Below are positions 1 to 11,929 of a stretch of 63,813 nucleotides of DNA, in pieces; the stretch's first letter is position 1, and every line of letters begins with the position of its first letter. The notes beneath the pieces were generated by a model. The model saw only the letters and a program-made list of their open reading frames with translations, searched no databases and was not told the DNA's origin. A program made the position numbers and the translations under genes. Source of the DNA: an uncultured Prochlorococcus sp. (lineage in GTDB: Bacteria; Cyanobacteriota; Cyanobacteriia; PCC-6307; Cyanobiaceae); assembly GCA_902534675.1 (NCBI GenBank), contig CACAQQ010000002.1, forward strand, positions 1-63,813. The letters are read 5' to 3'.

Positions 1-1034
1 TTATTGATGAATCTGAATTAGGAGAATTTGATGATAATTTCACTTGGTCAGCGATGGTATTAGCTGCTCAAGGAAAAAAAATAAATCAAATATCGATAGA
101 TGAAATTGATTGGTTAACTAAATTAAGGAGAGGATTAGAAGAAACTCGAAAGGGATTTGTCACTGAATTATTGGACAAATTGGGAGACGATCCTCTTACG
201 CCTGAATCTCTCGATGATTTAGAGACTTTGTTAATAAGGGCTGATGTCGGTATTGATTCAACTGATAAAATAATTAGCTCTCTTAGAACAAAATTAAATG
301 AGGAAGTGGTGGGTGGAGAAGCAGGAATAAAATTTTTGAAGAAGGAATTAAAAATTATTATCGATAAACCAATAAAAAATTCGGGTATTGATCTTCTAGT
401 TCCCCAGAAGGGTAAGTTGAATGTTTGGTTATTAGTAGGAGTTAATGGTGTTGGTAAGACTACTACATTAGGAAAATTAGCTTATTTGTCATCAAGAAGT
501 AATTATAAAACCTTGATAGCTGCTGCTGATACTTTTAGAGCTGCGGCAGTAGAACAACTTAAAGTATGGGGTGAGAGAAGTAATGTTGACGTTATATCTA
601 ATCAATCAAAAAATGCTGATCCAGCTGCTGTAGTTTTTGATGCAATTAATTCTGCAAAAAAAAGAGATGTCGATTTATTACTAGTTGATACAGCTGGGAG
701 ATTGCAAACAAAAAATAATTTAATGGATGAATTAGCAAAAATAAAAAAAATTATTGACAAAAAAGTCCCAGATGCAATTGTTGAATCATTATTAGTTTTA
801 GATGCAAGTCAGGGTCAAAATGGCTTAAAGCAAGCAAAAAGTTTTGCTAAATCAGCAAATTTAAGTGGAGCAATTATTACTAAATTGGATGGTACTTCTA
901 GGGGAGGAGTCTCTTTAGCTGTATCTGAAGAAGTAAATTTGCCTATAAGGTTTATCGGCGCTGGAGAAGGTATAAAAGATTTGAGACCATTTAATAGTTT
1001 TGAATTTGTGGAGGCTTTGCTTGCAGATAAATAA
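1..1034 (+). CDS. ftsY: Signal recognition particle receptor FtsY (5' end outside window)
   Basis: GVNGVGKTTTLGKLA, DTFRAAAVEQL, DTAGRLQ, TKLDGTSRGG motifs; frame remains open upstream of the listed Met at 54. Confidence 0.95.
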   Translation, partial: IDESELGEFDDNFTWSAMVLAAQGKKINQISIDEIDWLTKLRRGLEETRKGFVTELLDKLGDDPLTPESLDDLETLLIRADVGIDSTDKIISSLRTKLNEEVVGGEAGIKFLKKELKIIIDKPIKNSGIDLLVPQKGKLNVWLLVGVNGVGKTTTLGKLAYLSSRSNYKTLIAAADTFRAAAVEQLKVWGERSNVDVISNQSKNADPAAVVFDAINSAKKRDVDLLLVDTAGRLQTKNNLMDELAKIKKIIDKKVPDAIVESLLVLDASQGQNGLKQAKSFAKSANLSGAIITKLDGTSRGGVSLAVSEEVNLPIRFIGAGEGIKDLRPFNSFEFVEALLADK

Positions 1035-1099
1035 ATATTTAATTAAATATTTTAAAATTAAAATATAATGTTAAAACATATTTATCTATTAGATTTGTT

Positions 1100-2437
1100 G
1101 TGACAAATAAACAAAAATTATTTTCAAACAAATTTATTCAAAATTTTTTAGAAAATGAATCTAAAGTATCTTTAAAAAATAAATATAAATTTGCTGAAAT
1201 TGCTTCTTCACTAGGATACTATTTAAAATCTTTTTCTAATGTAAATAAATTACTTGATTACATATGCTTAATTTTAAAACATATTTTTAATGAAAAAATA
1301 ATTTTAATTATTCCTTTAAATTACGAGGGAGAGATATGGAAAGAAAATACAAAAATTTCAGCTAACAATGAATGTTTAATAATTCAAGAAGAAATTAAGC
1401 GTTTTTTTAATAAATTTTATTTTTCTAAAAATTTTAAAATTAAAGAAATTCTAACTTTTGAAAATGCTTTAAAAAATTATTTCAAAGAATATAAAATTGA
1501 AACAAAAAAAATATTATCAAGAGGTAAATGTAGAGGATTTATTTACATTTTTAGCAAAGACATATCTAGTCAGTCGATCATTGAAGATAGTAATTTTAAT
1601 TTTATTGAAAATTGTCTAGCTGTTGGCTTAGAAAATTACTACTTAATAAAAACAAAGAAAAAGCATGAGAATGTAGATAGAGAAATTTCTATAGGCGCTG
1701 AAATTCAATCTCAATTACTCCCGGATTATTGTCCAATAATTTATGGCGTAGACCTAGCTGCACATTGTAGACCAGCTCTCCAGTTGGGAGGAGATTACTA
1801 TGATTTTATGTGCTTAAAAACTAATATCTCTGAAAAAAGAAAGGAAAAAGCAAGATGGGCCTTGGTAATAGGTGATGTAATGGGTAAAGGTATTCCAGCA
1901 GGTCTTTTAATGACTATGCTTAGAGGCATGTTACGTGCAGAAGTTCTTACAGGGTTGCCTCCTGATAGAATTTTGCATGATTTAAATCAATTGGCATTAA
2001 ATGATTTAGATCAATCTCATAGATTTGTGACACTATTCTATTCAGATTATGATCCTAGATCCGGAAAATTGAGATTCGCTAATGCAGCTCATAATCCCCC
2101 TTTGCTTTGGAAAAGTTCAGATCAGAAAATTATAAAATTAGATGCAGAAGGATTTGTACTTGGACTACAAAAAGATGCTGAATATCAATGTTGTGAAATC
2201 AAGCTTCATGAAAATGATTTAGTTCTTTATTACACTGATGGAGTAATTGATGCTTCGAACTCTTTAGGCGAAAGATTTGATGAGGAAAGGTTAATTAAAA
2301 CCCTCACAAAGTTATGCAAGCAATCCCATACTTCACAAGAAATCTTAAATAAAATATTCAAAAAATTAGATGACTTTACAGGTCAAAATAGGCATCTTGA
2401 AGATGATGCGTCTATGGTTATTTTTCAATTGAAATAG
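1100..2437 (+). CDS. PP2C/SpoIIE (RsbU-type) serine phosphatase
   Basis: EIQSQLLP, GGDYYDF, VIGDVMGKGIPAGLLM, NAAHNPPLL, YTDGVIDA motifs; GTG start. Confidence 0.9.
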   Translation: MTNKQKLFSNKFIQNFLENESKVSLKNKYKFAEIASSLGYYLKSFSNVNKLLDYICLILKHIFNEKIILIIPLNYEGEIWKENTKISANNECLIIQEEIKRFFNKFYFSKNFKIKEILTFENALKNYFKEYKIETKKILSRGKCRGFIYIFSKDISSQSIIEDSNFNFIENCLAVGLENYYLIKTKKKHENVDREISIGAEIQSQLLPDYCPIIYGVDLAAHCRPALQLGGDYYDFMCLKTNISEKRKEKARWALVIGDVMGKGIPAGLLMTMLRGMLRAEVLTGLPPDRILHDLNQLALNDLDQSHRFVTLFYSDYDPRSGKLRFANAAHNPPLLWKSSDQKIIKLDAEGFVLGLQKDAEYQCCEIKLHENDLVLYYTDGVIDASNSLGERFDEERLIKTLTKLCKQSHTSQEILNKIFKKLDDFTGQNRHLEDDASMVIFQLK

Positions 2438-2498
2438 ATATTTTTGTCACCTTTATAAAAAAATGCTTTATTAGAGATACCTAAAGTTACTTATTGAG

Positions 2499-3878
2499 AT
2501 GGCAAAAGTTTGGAGTAATAGGTTTGATAATTCACTTAATCCTTTTATTGAAAAGTTTAATGCTTCAATTGGTTTTGATAGAAAGCTTATTCTAGAAGAT
2601 TTAGATTGTTCGATTGCCCATGCAAAAATGCTTGGTAAAACAAAAGTTTTATCCTCTGCTGAAGCTTTGAAAATTATTGATGGTCTAGAAAGAATAAAAG
2701 TAGAGTATTTGGAGGGTAAATTCATTCCTAGTCCTCCTTCTGAAGATATTCACTATTGTATTGAAGAAAAATTGATAAATTTAATTGGTGAAACTGGAAA
2801 AAAATTACATACCGGTAGAAGTAGAAATGATCAAGTTGGTACAGATATAAGATTGTGGCTAAGAAAAGAGATTGACAATATTGAAATTTTAATAACCGAT
2901 TTGCAAAAATCCTTTTTAAATATTGCTAAATCAAATATTTATACCTTAATTCCAGGATATACCCATATGCAAAGAGCTCAACCGTTATCTTTGGCTCATC
3001 ATTTATTAGCTTATATAGAAATGCTCCAAAGAGACCGTGAAAGGTTTAAAGAAGTACGCGCAAGAGTAAATATTTCTCCTTTAGGAGCTGCAGCTTTAGC
3101 AGGAACAAAAATAAAAATAGATAGGCACTTCACAGCTGCAGAATTGGGTTTTGACAATATTTATAAAAATAGTATTGATGCAGTTAGTGATAGAGATTTT
3201 TGTATAGAGTTTGTTTCTGCTTCTGCATTGTCAATGTCTCATTTAAGTAAAATTTCAGAGGAAATAATTTTATGGGTAACTGATGAATTTTCTTTTGCAA
3301 AATTAACAGATAAATGTGCCACAGGAAGTAGCTTAATGCCGCAGAAAAAAAATCCTGACGTACCAGAATTGATTAGAGGTAAGACGGGAAGAGTGTATGG
3401 ACATCTTCAGGCATTGTTAACTATGGTCAAAGGGGTACCACTTGCATACAATAAGGATTTTCAAGAGGATAAAGAGCCAATATTTGATACTGCAGAAACA
3501 ATATCTGCTTGTATGAAAGCAATGACTATTTTAATTAATGAGGGCATTGAATTTAATATTAAAAATTTATCTGATTCTGTAGAAAATGACTTTTCTAATG
3601 CTACTGATTTGGCAGATTACTTAGTTGCTAAAGATGTTCCTTTTAGGACTGCCTATCAAGTTGTTGGAGAAATTGTTAAATATTGCCTCGAGAGAAAAAT
3701 GTTATTTAAAAATCTCAAAATAGATGAATTTAAAAAGTTTCATCCCGAATTTGATGAGGATGTTTTTGCTGATCTAAAACCTCTTAATGTCGTTAAATCA
3801 AGAAATAGTGAGGGTGGTACAGGTTTTGTTCAGGTAGAAAATGAGGTAAATAATTGGCAAAAAAAATTGTTACTTTGA
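2499..3878 (+). CDS. argH: Argininosuccinate lyase
   Basis: [12 protein letters not shown] and [12 protein letters not shown] signatures. Confidence 0.97.
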   Translation: MAKVWSNRFDNSLNPFIEKFNASIGFDRKLILEDLDCSIAHAKMLGKTKVLSSAEALKIIDGLERIKVEYLEGKFIPSPPSEDIHYCIEEKLINLIGETGKKLHTGRSRNDQVGTDIRLWLRKEIDNIEILITDLQKSFLNIAKSNIYTLIPGYTHMQRAQPLSLAHHLLAYIEMLQRDRERFKEVRARVNISPLGAAALAGTKIKIDRHFTAAELGFDNIYKNSIDAVSDRDFCIEFVSASALSMSHLSKISEEIILWVTDEFSFAKLTDKCATGSSLMPQKKNPDVPELIRGKTGRVYGHLQALLTMVKGVPLAYNKDFQEDKEPIFDTAETISACMKAMTILINEGIEFNIKNLSDSVENDFSNATDLADYLVAKDVPFRTAYQVVGEIVKYCLERKMLFKNLKIDEFKKFHPEFDEDVFADLKPLNVVKSRNSEGGTGFVQVENEVNNWQKKLLL

Positions 3879-3995
3879 ATCTCAATTATTTTCCTACAAC
3901 ATGGGTATCCTTTGAAGTAGAATATTAATGTAATATTATGGAATTACTTATTAGTAGTTTTCTTATAAGGTAAATTTTTCTTTGTTGAGTTTAAA

Positions 3996-4478
3996 GTGAG
4001 TATTTTTGTTGGCAATTTGCCGTTCCGTGCAGAGCGTGAAGACGTTATACAGTTGTTTGCCCCTTTTGGTGAAGTTTTAAATTGTTCTCTTCCTTTGGAG
4101 AGAGATACTGGGAGGAAAAGAGGATTCGCATTTATTGAAATGGCTGATGAGGCAATTGAATCAACAGCTATTGATGGTTTACAAGGTGCGGAACTGATGG
4201 GTAGACCATTAAGAATTAATAAAGCCGAACCAAGAGGTTCTGGTGGATCTCGTAGAGGCGGAAGAGGCGGCTATGGCGGTGGCGGTTACGGCGGTGGCGG
4301 TTACGGCGGTGGTAATTCAGAATCTAATAGCTCTTACACTAATAAATCTTCTGGAGCAGAAGGTTGGGAAGACAGAAGTTATGGAAATTCTTCTGAAAAC
4401 TCTGAATATGAAAGTGGTAGGAGCAGGAGGAAAAGGGGAATGTCCAATGAGAGCAATGCTTCAAACGAAACAGATTAG
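3996..4478 (+). CDS. RRM-type RNA-binding protein with Gly-rich tail
   Basis: RNP motifs IFVGNLPF and RGFAFIEM; GGYGGGGYGGGGYGGG tail; GTG start. Confidence 0.93.
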   Translation: MSIFVGNLPFRAEREDVIQLFAPFGEVLNCSLPLERDTGRKRGFAFIEMADEAIESTAIDGLQGAELMGRPLRINKAEPRGSGGSRRGGRGGYGGGGYGGGGYGGGNSESNSSYTNKSSGAEGWEDRSYGNSSENSEYESGRSRRKRGMSNESNASNETD

Positions 4479-5479
4479 AAACCCATTTCTTTAAGGGTTG
4501 TTGTTAATTTAAATAGATATTCAATATTTAATTCTTTCTTGATAGATTTATTGGAAATTTGGTTTCTCCAAATTTTCGCTTTTGGTATACCTTCAACTAA
4601 ATTTATAAGGTGTTTACAGATATCCCAAGATTTCCCCCCACTACTTAAATGAGCTTCTAAGTATGGAATTAAGGAGAATATGATATCTGAAGCAGATTTA
4701 GTTTTTGTACTAACTCCATAAATTTTTTGATCAATTTCAGACCATCGTAAGGGATGTTTATATACTGATCGTCCAATCATGACTCCATCAAAATCATTTA
4801 AAGCTTTTAATGATTCATCGATATTTGTTAAACCACCATTGATTTCTATTAGTAATTCTGGATTTGATTTCTTTAATTTTTTTACTATATCGTAATTTAG
4901 TGGAGGTATGGTCCTGTTTTGTTTTGGATTTAGGCCTTTTAATATGGCTTTTCTTGCATGAACTGTAAATCTGTCTGCACCAGCATTTGCGATAATTTTT
5001 ACGAAATTATTCAAGTTAACAAAACTATCATCGTTGTCTATACCGATTCTGTGTTTAATTGTAACCGGTAAGTTGCAGTTATTTTTTAAGGATTCTATAC
5101 ATTTTGCTACTTTTTTCGGTTCTTTCATAAGTGAAGCACCAAAATTTCCAGAACAGACCCTTGGACTCGGACAACCAACATTAAAGTTTATTTCGTCATA
5201 ACCCCAATCCTGCGCCATTCGGGCTACCTCTTTAAGGACTTTAGGGTCGTCCCCTCCAAACTGAATCGATATTGGGTGTTCTTCACAATTAAAATCAAGA
5301 AAATTTTCTTTTTTATCCGTATAAACTAAACTTTGGGCCACAATCATTTCCGTATATAGTAAAGCTTTAGAACTTATTTTTCTCATTATCATTCTGAAAT
5401 GTTTATCTGTACAATCCATCATTGGAGCAATACTTAATTTATGAATATTTTTAATAGAATTGGTTTGCACAGAACTCAT
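4475..5479 (-). CDS. tRNA-dihydrouridine synthase (DusA-like)
   Basis: APMMDCTDKHFR, NFNVGCPSPRV, GVMIGRSVYKHP. Confidence 0.93.
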   Translation of the reverse strand: MSSVQTNSIKNIHKLSIAPMMDCTDKHFRMIMRKISSKALLYTEMIVAQSLVYTDKKENFLDFNCEEHPISIQFGGDDPKVLKEVARMAQDWGYDEINFNVGCPSPRVCSGNFGASLMKEPKKVAKCIESLKNNCNLPVTIKHRIGIDNDDSFVNLNNFVKIIANAGADRFTVHARKAILKGLNPKQNRTIPPLNYDIVKKLKKSNPELLIEINGGLTNIDESLKALNDFDGVMIGRSVYKHPLRWSEIDQKIYGVSTKTKSASDIIFSLIPYLEAHLSSGGKSWDICKHLINLVEGIPKAKIWRNQISNKSIKKELNIEYLFKLTTTLKEMGF

Positions 5480-5502
5480 TACTCTTTATGTGATTTAAAT
5501 AT

Positions 5503-5997
5503 ATGAATCAATTTTTACCAAGAAGAACGTTTATTTTAATCCCTTTTATGTCAATCTTAAAACTAATCTTTAAGCCTATGCAAGTATCAGCTTCTTCACT
5601 CGGGTCTAAAGAAGAGTGGAATTTATCAAAAGAAGAATGGAAATCTAGACTTAGTCCAGAATCTTATTATATTTTGAGGGAAGAAGGCACCGAAAGAGCT
5701 TTCAGTAGTGATTTAAATAATGAGAAAAGAAAGGGAGTTTTTCATTGCGCAGGATGTGATCAGCCGCTTTTCCTCTCAGATGCAAAATTTGATAGTGGCA
5801 CAGGATGGCCAAGCTTTTGGGATTCTATTCAAGGATCAGTTGAAACAAAGGTTGATTTCAAGTTAATTGTTCCAAGAACTGAATATCATTGTTCTAGATG
5901 CGGAGGGCATCAAGGTCATGTTTTTAATGATGGGCCACTTCCTACAGGCAAAAGATACTGTAATAACGGTCTAGCATTGAGGTTTGTTCCTGAGTAA
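5503..5997 (+). CDS. msrB: Peptide-methionine (R)-S-oxide reductase
   Basis: CAGCDQPLF, GTGWPSFWD, RYCNNGLALRF; N-terminal signal-like extension. Confidence 0.95.
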   Translation: MNQFLPRRTFILIPFMSILKLIFKPMQVSASSLGSKEEWNLSKEEWKSRLSPESYYILREEGTERAFSSDLNNEKRKGVFHCAGCDQPLFLSDAKFDSGTGWPSFWDSIQGSVETKVDFKLIVPRTEYHCSRCGGHQGHVFNDGPLPTGKRYCNNGLALRFVPE

Positions 5998-6002
5998 AGA
6001 TT

Positions 6003-6028
6003 TGTGCGGCCTTCCGCAACTTGTTTTG
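6003..6028 (+). terminator. Possible intrinsic terminator after msrB
   Basis: TGCGG-CCTT-CCGCA hairpin followed by a T-rich stretch (ACTTGTTTTG). Confidence 0.5.
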
Positions 6029-6072
6029 TGCATCAATTTAATGGAGAATAGTCTTATTAAATTTTTAAAAAA

Positions 6073-6792
6073 ATGATTGAAAATCAATCAGATAATGTTG
6101 ATCATAAAGAAAATGATGTTTCTAGCCAGGAAAATATTCCTGAGGATACTTCATCATCGGAAGATCAAATAAATGAAAATGATGATTTATCTTCTCAAAA
6201 AGCGGAAGAAATAAATACTGAAGAATTAAAAAATACTATTTCCAATAATGATGCAAGGTTAGAACAGCTAGAAAAGGAACATGAAACATTAAAAAATCAA
6301 TATGTAAGAATTTCAGCAGATTTTGATAATTTTAGGAAAAGGCAGTCTAGAGATCAAGATGATTTAAAAATACAACTTGTTTCTAAGTCTTTAACTGCAA
6401 TTCTTCCAATTGTTGATAATTTTGAGAGAGCAAGACAACAACTTAAACCAGAAAGTGAAGAGGCTCAAGCCCTGCATAGAAGTTATCAAGGGTTGTATAA
6501 ACAATTGGTAGAAGTTCTAAAACAACAAGGAGTTGCTCCTATGAGAGTTGTTGGTCAGCAATTTGATCCAAATTTACATGAAGCTGTATTAAGAGAGCCT
6601 AGTGAAGAGTTTAAGGAAGATTTTATTGTAGAAGAATTGCAGCGAGGTTATCATCTAGAGGGTAAGGTTTTAAGGCATGCTTTAGTTAAAGTTTCTATGG
6701 GACCTGGAAAACAAAATTCACAAGAGGAAGAAGAAAAGGATACAGTTGAAGGGGATATTAATTCAGAGGAAAATACTTCTGAAGATGTATAA
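6073..6792 (+). CDS. grpE: Co-chaperone GrpE
   Basis: [18 protein letters not shown], next to dnaJ. Confidence 0.95.
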   Translation: MIENQSDNVDHKENDVSSQENIPEDTSSSEDQINENDDLSSQKAEEINTEELKNTISNNDARLEQLEKEHETLKNQYVRISADFDNFRKRQSRDQDDLKIQLVSKSLTAILPIVDNFERARQQLKPESEEAQALHRSYQGLYKQLVEVLKQQGVAPMRVVGQQFDPNLHEAVLREPSEEFKEDFIVEELQRGYHLEGKVLRHALVKVSMGPGKQNSQEEEEKDTVEGDINSEENTSEDV

Positions 6793-6821
6793 ATTCCAAA
6801 TTCTTACTTGATCATTATCTA

Positions 6822-7946
6822 ATGGCTGATTTTTACCAAATACTTGGAGTTTCAAAAGATGCTGATGCGGATACCTTAAAAAGGGCTTATAGAAAACTAG
6901 CAAGACAATATCATCCTGATGTTAATAAAGAACCTGGTGCTGAAGATAAATTTAAAGAAATTGGAAAAGCTTACGAAGCATTAGCCGATCCTGAAACTAG
7001 AGCTAGATATGATCAGTTTGGTGAGGCTGGTCTTGGTGGAGCGGCTGGAATGCCTGACATGGGCGACATGGGTGGCTTTGCAGATTTATTTGAAACCTTC
7101 TTTAATGGTTTTGGAGGCCAAAACCCACAGGGAGGAAGAACTCAAAGAAGAGGCCCTCAACAAGGAGATGATTTAAGGTATGACCTTAATATTGACTTTA
7201 AAGATGCAATATTTGGCCAACAAAGAGAAATAAAAATTCCTCATCTTGAGACATGTGAAGTCTGTAAGGGAACAGGTGCTAAACCAGGAACTGGACCAAA
7301 AACTTGTTCTACATGCGGAGGAAGTGGACAAGTTAGAAGAGCTACAAGAACACCTTTTGGTAACTTCACACAAGTAGCTGAATGTCCTTCTTGTAATGGA
7401 AGTGGTCAAATAATTGCAGATCCTTGTGCAAGTTGCGGTGGTAATGGAGTAAAGCAAGTCAGAAAAAAGTTAAGAATTAATATTCCTGCAGGAGTTGATA
7501 CTGGTACTAAATTAAGAGTCTCTGGAGAGGGAAATGTTGGATTAAGAGGTGGCCCACCTGGAGATCTTTACGTTTTTATAAAGGTTAAGAATGATCCAAA
7601 ACTTAAAAGAGATGGTGTGACTATTTACTCAGAAATAACGGTGAGTTATTTACAAGCTATTTTAGGCGACACTGTTGAAATTATTACAGTTGATGGAAAT
7701 GTTAATTTAAAAATTCCAAGTGGTACGCAACCAAATACAACTCTTTCACTTGAAAATAAAGGTGTCCCTAGACTTGGTAACCCAGTGGCTAGAGGAAATC
7801 ATGAAGTCTTAGTAAAGGTAAAATTGCCAACTCGAATAACCGACGAAGAACAGAAGCTTTTAGAGAGTTTAGCTTCTCAATATTCAGATAAAAACATCAA
7901 TTCTAGTAGTGGACTATTTAGTAAATTATTTGGTAAAGAATCCTAA
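6822..7946 (+). CDS. dnaJ: Chaperone DnaJ
   Basis: J domain [13 protein letters not shown], four CxxCxGxG zinc motifs. Confidence 0.97.
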   Translation: MADFYQILGVSKDADADTLKRAYRKLARQYHPDVNKEPGAEDKFKEIGKAYEALADPETRARYDQFGEAGLGGAAGMPDMGDMGGFADLFETFFNGFGGQNPQGGRTQRRGPQQGDDLRYDLNIDFKDAIFGQQREIKIPHLETCEVCKGTGAKPGTGPKTCSTCGGSGQVRRATRTPFGNFTQVAECPSCNGSGQIIADPCASCGGNGVKQVRKKLRINIPAGVDTGTKLRVSGEGNVGLRGGPPGDLYVFIKVKNDPKLKRDGVTIYSEITVSYLQAILGDTVEIITVDGNVNLKIPSGTQPNTTLSLENKGVPRLGNPVARGNHEVLVKVKLPTRITDEEQKLLESLASQYSDKNINSSSGLFSKLFGKES

Positions 7947-8176
7947 TGACTTCATTAAAGTATTTGGATCTCAAATCTGTTCCATGTCCTTTAAATGTTG
8001 TCAAAATTAAATTGGCTTTAGAAAAGTTATCCAAAAACGAAAATCTTATAGTTGATCTAGATAAAGGCGAACCACAAGAAATGGTATTAAATAATCTAAA
8101 AGAAATGGGATGTTTGTTTAAACAAATTAAAGAAAATGAAAAATTTATAAAAATAAAAATATTGAATGAAAACTAA
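7946..8176 (+). CDS. TusA/SirA-family sulfurtransferase-like protein
   Basis: DLKSVPCPLNVVKIKLAL motif; start overlaps dnaJ stop. Confidence 0.85.
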   Translation: MTSLKYLDLKSVPCPLNVVKIKLALEKLSKNENLIVDLDKGEPQEMVLNNLKEMGCLFKQIKENEKFIKIKILNEN

Positions 8177-9083
8177 TACTAAACATTTAGGCATTGTTAC
8201 GAAAAAATTTAATGATTTTTTTTTAGTTGACTTCAAAAATCAAGAAAACTTTGGAAATAGTGAGCCCTTTTTATGTAAGGTTAGGAAGTCTATAAATTTC
8301 AAAGATCAATTAATTTATGTTGGAGATGAAGTAGTAATTGATAATCTTGATTTAAAAAGTAAACGTGCAATAATAACAAGTTTAAAAAAAAGAAAAAATT
8401 TATTAACTAGACCATCAGTTGCGAATATATCTAATATATTTATTATTTTTTCCGTTGAAGAGCCAGAATTGAATTTATCACAACTTAATAGGTTTTTGAT
8501 ATCAGCAGAATCTATTGGAGTTGAGGTTTCTTTAGTTTTGACAAAGTGTGATTTAATATCAAACAAAAAAAGATTGTTTTTAATTGATAAATTTCAGAAA
8601 TGGGGTTACCAAGCAATTACTTTAAATTTACAGAAATCTGATTATTTTAAATATTTTTTAGCTGAGTTAAAGCAAAAAGAGTGTTCGATTTTTATGGGTC
8701 CATCTGGTGTTGGTAAAACTACTTTGCTTAACATGATAATTCCAGGGCTTCAAAATCGTACTGCGTCAGTTTCCCATAAAATTAAGAGGGGAAAAAATAC
8801 TACTCGAAATGTTGAATTATTTTCTTTATCAAATCAAAGTTACATTGTGGACACACCTGGTTTTAATATGCAGCCTTTAGAGATTGATATTAAGTTATTA
8901 CCAAATCTTTATTCTGAAATATATAAACAAGTAATCGATGAAGGAATTAGGTGTAAATTTCGTAACTGCTTACATTTAAACGATGCTGGTTGTAATTTAA
9001 ATAAATCCTTCGAAAGATATTCTTTTTATAAAGAAATGATCGAATCTTTTAAGAGTCACTATTATCAAAACCAGGAAGATTAA
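8166..9083 (+). CDS. rsgA: Ribosome small-subunit GTPase RsgA
   Basis: Circularly permuted GTPase order: [21 protein letters not shown]-terminal CxxxxCxHxxxxxC-like zinc knuckle. Confidence 0.93.
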   Translation: MKTNTKHLGIVTKKFNDFFLVDFKNQENFGNSEPFLCKVRKSINFKDQLIYVGDEVVIDNLDLKSKRAIITSLKKRKNLLTRPSVANISNIFIIFSVEEPELNLSQLNRFLISAESIGVEVSLVLTKCDLISNKKRLFLIDKFQKWGYQAITLNLQKSDYFKYFLAELKQKECSIFMGPSGVGKTTLLNMIIPGLQNRTASVSHKIKRGKNTTRNVELFSLSNQSYIVDTPGFNMQPLEIDIKLLPNLYSEIYKQVIDEGIRCKFRNCLHLNDAGCNLNKSFERYSFYKEMIESFKSHYYQNQED

Positions 9084-9399
9084 GATTTAATCCACCGGTC
9101 AAATCATTCATTCTTTCTTTCATAGTTGTAGTGGATAATTCATGAGCTTTTTGCATGGCTTGTAAAATGTTGTGCTCTATTTTTTCTTTATTTGAATTCA
9201 AAATATTTTCTTGCACTTCTACTTTTAAAGGAAGTTGGTTGCCACTTATCCAGACTTTTACCATTTCATCATCACTTTTTCCTTCAATCTCCATATTTTC
9301 AAGTTCATCTTGTAATTTTTGAGCATCTTGCTGAATTTGTTTAGCTTTTTTAAAAGCCTCAGTAAGTTGTCCAAAGTTAGGAAGTCCAAAACCCGCCAT
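9049..9399 (-). CDS. YbaB/EbfC nucleoid-associated protein
   Basis: Typical size and sequence with conserved C-terminal region. Confidence 0.9.
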   Translation of the reverse strand: MAGFGLPNFGQLTEAFKKAKQIQQDAQKLQDELENMEIEGKSDDEMVKVWISGNQLPLKVEVQENILNSNKEKIEHNILQAMQKAHELSTTTMKERMNDLTGGLNLNLPGFDNSDS

Positions 9400-9417
9400 T
9401 TTGTAAAAAAAGTTTCT

Positions 9418-10311
9418 TTAATTAGGATAGTCAAAACCAATCATTCTTACTTCTGGTTGCAAATAAATTCCTTTGTTTTGTAGTACTTTTTGTTGAATTA
9501 CTGTTATTAATTCATAAATATCTTTTGAACTTGCTGAAGAAGTGTTAATTATAAAATTTGAATGCATTTTAGATATTTCTGCACCGCCAATTTTAAATCC
9601 CTTTAAACCCATATCATCAATTAATTTTGCTGCATAATTATTTCTAGGATTTTTAAAAACACTACCAAAACTTGGTTGATTATATGGCTGTGTTTCTGTT
9701 TTTAATTTAAGGTTATTTTTGGTTGCTTGAATTAATTTTTCGAGATTTCCATTAGGCTCAAAATGAAGTCTTGCACTAATAATTGTTAAATCATTTCTTT
9801 GAAAAGAGCTAAATCTATATTCAAAATTGATATCTTTTTTTTCAATTTCAAGTTTTTCATTAGTTTTATTATTTATAACTTTTACGGAAATAAGGTTTTT
9901 TGCTAGCGATAAATTACCTGTGCCAGCATTCATATAAACTGCTCCTCCTAATGTCCCTGGAATTCCAACAGCCCATTCACCTCCTTGTAATCCATTTTTA
10001 GCAAGAGAATTAGATAATGTTGGGAGCATTACACCTGCTTCAGCTTCAACAATTCCTGAATAAGGCTCTATCGTTAATGATTTCATCTTTTTTGTACACA
10101 CAACTAAACCTTTTATGAAAATATTATTTATTAAAAGATTTGAACCTGCGCCAATTATTTGGCATCTTTGATTGTTTAAATTAGCCCATTTTATTAGATA
10201 TGAAAATTCGTCAATGCTTTTTGGCTCAGCAAAAAATTCAGCTACTCCTCCCACTTTTATAGTTGTATAACTACTTAAATTAAAGTTTTCAGAAAAAATC
10301 TTTTTATTCAT
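9418..10311 (-). CDS. murB: UDP-N-acetylmuramate dehydrogenase
   Basis: GAGSNLL, GIPGTLGGAVYMNAG, PSFGSVFKNP. Confidence 0.96.
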   Translation of the reverse strand: MNKKIFSENFNLSSYTTIKVGGVAEFFAEPKSIDEFSYLIKWANLNNQRCQIIGAGSNLLINNIFIKGLVVCTKKMKSLTIEPYSGIVEAEAGVMLPTLSNSLAKNGLQGGEWAVGIPGTLGGAVYMNAGTGNLSLAKNLISVKVINNKTNEKLEIEKKDINFEYRFSSFQRNDLTIISARLHFEPNGNLEKLIQATKNNLKLKTETQPYNQPSFGSVFKNPRNNYAAKLIDDMGLKGFKIGGAEISKMHSNFIINTSSASSKDIYELITVIQQKVLQNKGIYLQPEVRMIGFDYPN

Positions 10312-10328
10312 AAATTAGAAATTTTATT

Positions 10329-11738
10329 TTAATTGTTTTTCCCATTTAAAAATGACCAGAAATTATGACAATCACCAGCTCCCATATTCAAAATTAAATC
10401 TCCTTCTTGAGTTAATTCGTAAAAATTATTTGTAATTTCATGATAATTATTTATGTAAATAACATTTTTATTTTTTTTATAAATCAAATCAGTGATAATT
10501 TTTGAAGTAATTTTATCTTCGTTATCTTCTCCTGCTCCATAAATACTGGTTACATAAATAACATCTGCTTTTGATAATTCTTCAGCGAATTCTTTAGTAA
10601 ATTGTTTTACTCGAGAGTATCTATGAGGTTGAAATATTGCGATTAATCGACTTTTGCGGTATTCATTATTATGTTTTTGCTTAATAAATAATCTTCCTAA
10701 TTTAATCGTCTCTTTTATTTCGTTTGGGTGATGTGCATAATCATCATATAAGCTTCTTTCTTCTATTTGGCCTCTGAATTCAAATCTTTTTTTTGGTAGT
10801 TTAAGATATTTTATATTTTTCTTAATTTTTATAAAATCCACACCTATCATTCTTGAGGCCGCAATTGCTGCGGTGATATTAGATAGATTATGTAATCCTG
10901 GAATTGGAATATTTAAACTACTAATAAGATGTCCATTTTCATAATATTTTCCTATAGTGTATGTCGAATTGATTTGAGACGGAATTATGGCATAAGCAAC
11001 GTCTTTGGCTGTAATGTTTGACCAATTACTCTTTGAATAGAAATTATTTCTTGACGTTTCACAATCAAAATTAAGTAATAATTTTTTAGAGTTTGTAGCG
11101 AAACTTTTAAAAGAAGATATTACTTCACTTAAATTTGAAAAGTGATCGCAATGATCAAAATCAATGTTATTAATTATTCCAATATCAGATTTATATTTAT
11201 TAATTGTCCCATCAGATTCATCAACTTCAGCTACTAAGTATTGTGTATTTTCTAAATGACAATTAGAGTTGTAGATAGGAATTATTCCTCCAGTTATTGA
11301 AGAAGAATTATGGGTACATAACTCAAGTAATGTAGAAAGAAATGTACTGGTTGATGTTTTTCCGTGACTTCCTGCTACTGCCAATGTAGTGTAAGTGCGC
11401 ATTAGCATTGAAAGTATTTCTGAACGATGTTTTATTGATAAATTTTTATCTCTGCAGTAAGAAAATTCTTCATTTTCTGGTTTGATCGCTGAGCTTACAA
11501 CAAAATTAATCAATTTGTTGGGAAATTTTGAAATCACAAATTCAATATTTTGTTGAACTTGAGAAGTAAAGATTACTGCACCTAATTGTTCTAATTTATT
11601 AGTTTCATTGTTTTTAACTAAATCAGATCCTGAAACTGAACAACCTTTTTTAAGTAAACCCATTGCTAATGCTGACATTCCAATACCTCCGATTCCAATA
11701 AAATGAAAATGACTTCTCAACAGTAATTCTTTATCCAA
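10329..11738 (-). CDS. murC: UDP-N-acetylmuramate-L-alanine ligase
   Basis: HFIGIGGIGMSALA, GSHGKTSTS, DDYAHHPNEI. Confidence 0.96.
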   Translation of the reverse strand: MDKELLLRSHFHFIGIGGIGMSALAMGLLKKGCSVSGSDLVKNNETNKLEQLGAVIFTSQVQQNIEFVISKFPNKLINFVVSSAIKPENEEFSYCRDKNLSIKHRSEILSMLMRTYTTLAVAGSHGKTSTSTFLSTLLELCTHNSSSITGGIIPIYNSNCHLENTQYLVAEVDESDGTINKYKSDIGIINNIDFDHCDHFSNLSEVISSFKSFATNSKKLLLNFDCETSRNNFYSKSNWSNITAKDVAYAIIPSQINSTYTIGKYYENGHLISSLNIPIPGLHNLSNITAAIAASRMIGVDFIKIKKNIKYLKLPKKRFEFRGQIEERSLYDDYAHHPNEIKETIKLGRLFIKQKHNNEYRKSRLIAIFQPHRYSRVKQFTKEFAEELSKADVIYVTSIYGAGEDNEDKITSKIITDLIYKKNKNVIYINNYHEITNNFYELTQEGDLILNMGAGDCHNFWSFLNGKNN

Positions 11739-11929
11739 TTTTTATCGTTTACTTAAATCAAAATAACTTCTAGGTAAAATTTTGCTATTTTTTCTTAAAA
11801 AAAAAGTTTTTTTTCCTTGAATTAATACAAAACTAGACTTATTTGCTTAATAAATCAAAAAAACCTTACGTTATTGCACAAAATTCAGTATGATCAGCAA
11901 CTTAGGTTAATCATTAGAAATTATTAGTT

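Noticed and set aside
2471-2725. Minus-strand ORFs opposite known genes (e.g. 2471-2725, 7173-7457, 8315-8566, 12517-12717, 28441-29873 plus-strand set)
   Set aside because: They lie fully antisense to strongly identified genes and their translations look like reverse-strand by-products.
4264-4313. GGCGGTGGCGGTTAC tandem repeat
   Set aside because: Simply encodes the Gly-rich tail usual for cyanobacterial RRM proteins; not treated as an independent element.
4243-4494. Alternative-frame ORF inside the RRM gene
   Set aside because: Created by the Gly-rich repeat read in another frame; the RRM frame is clearly the coding one.
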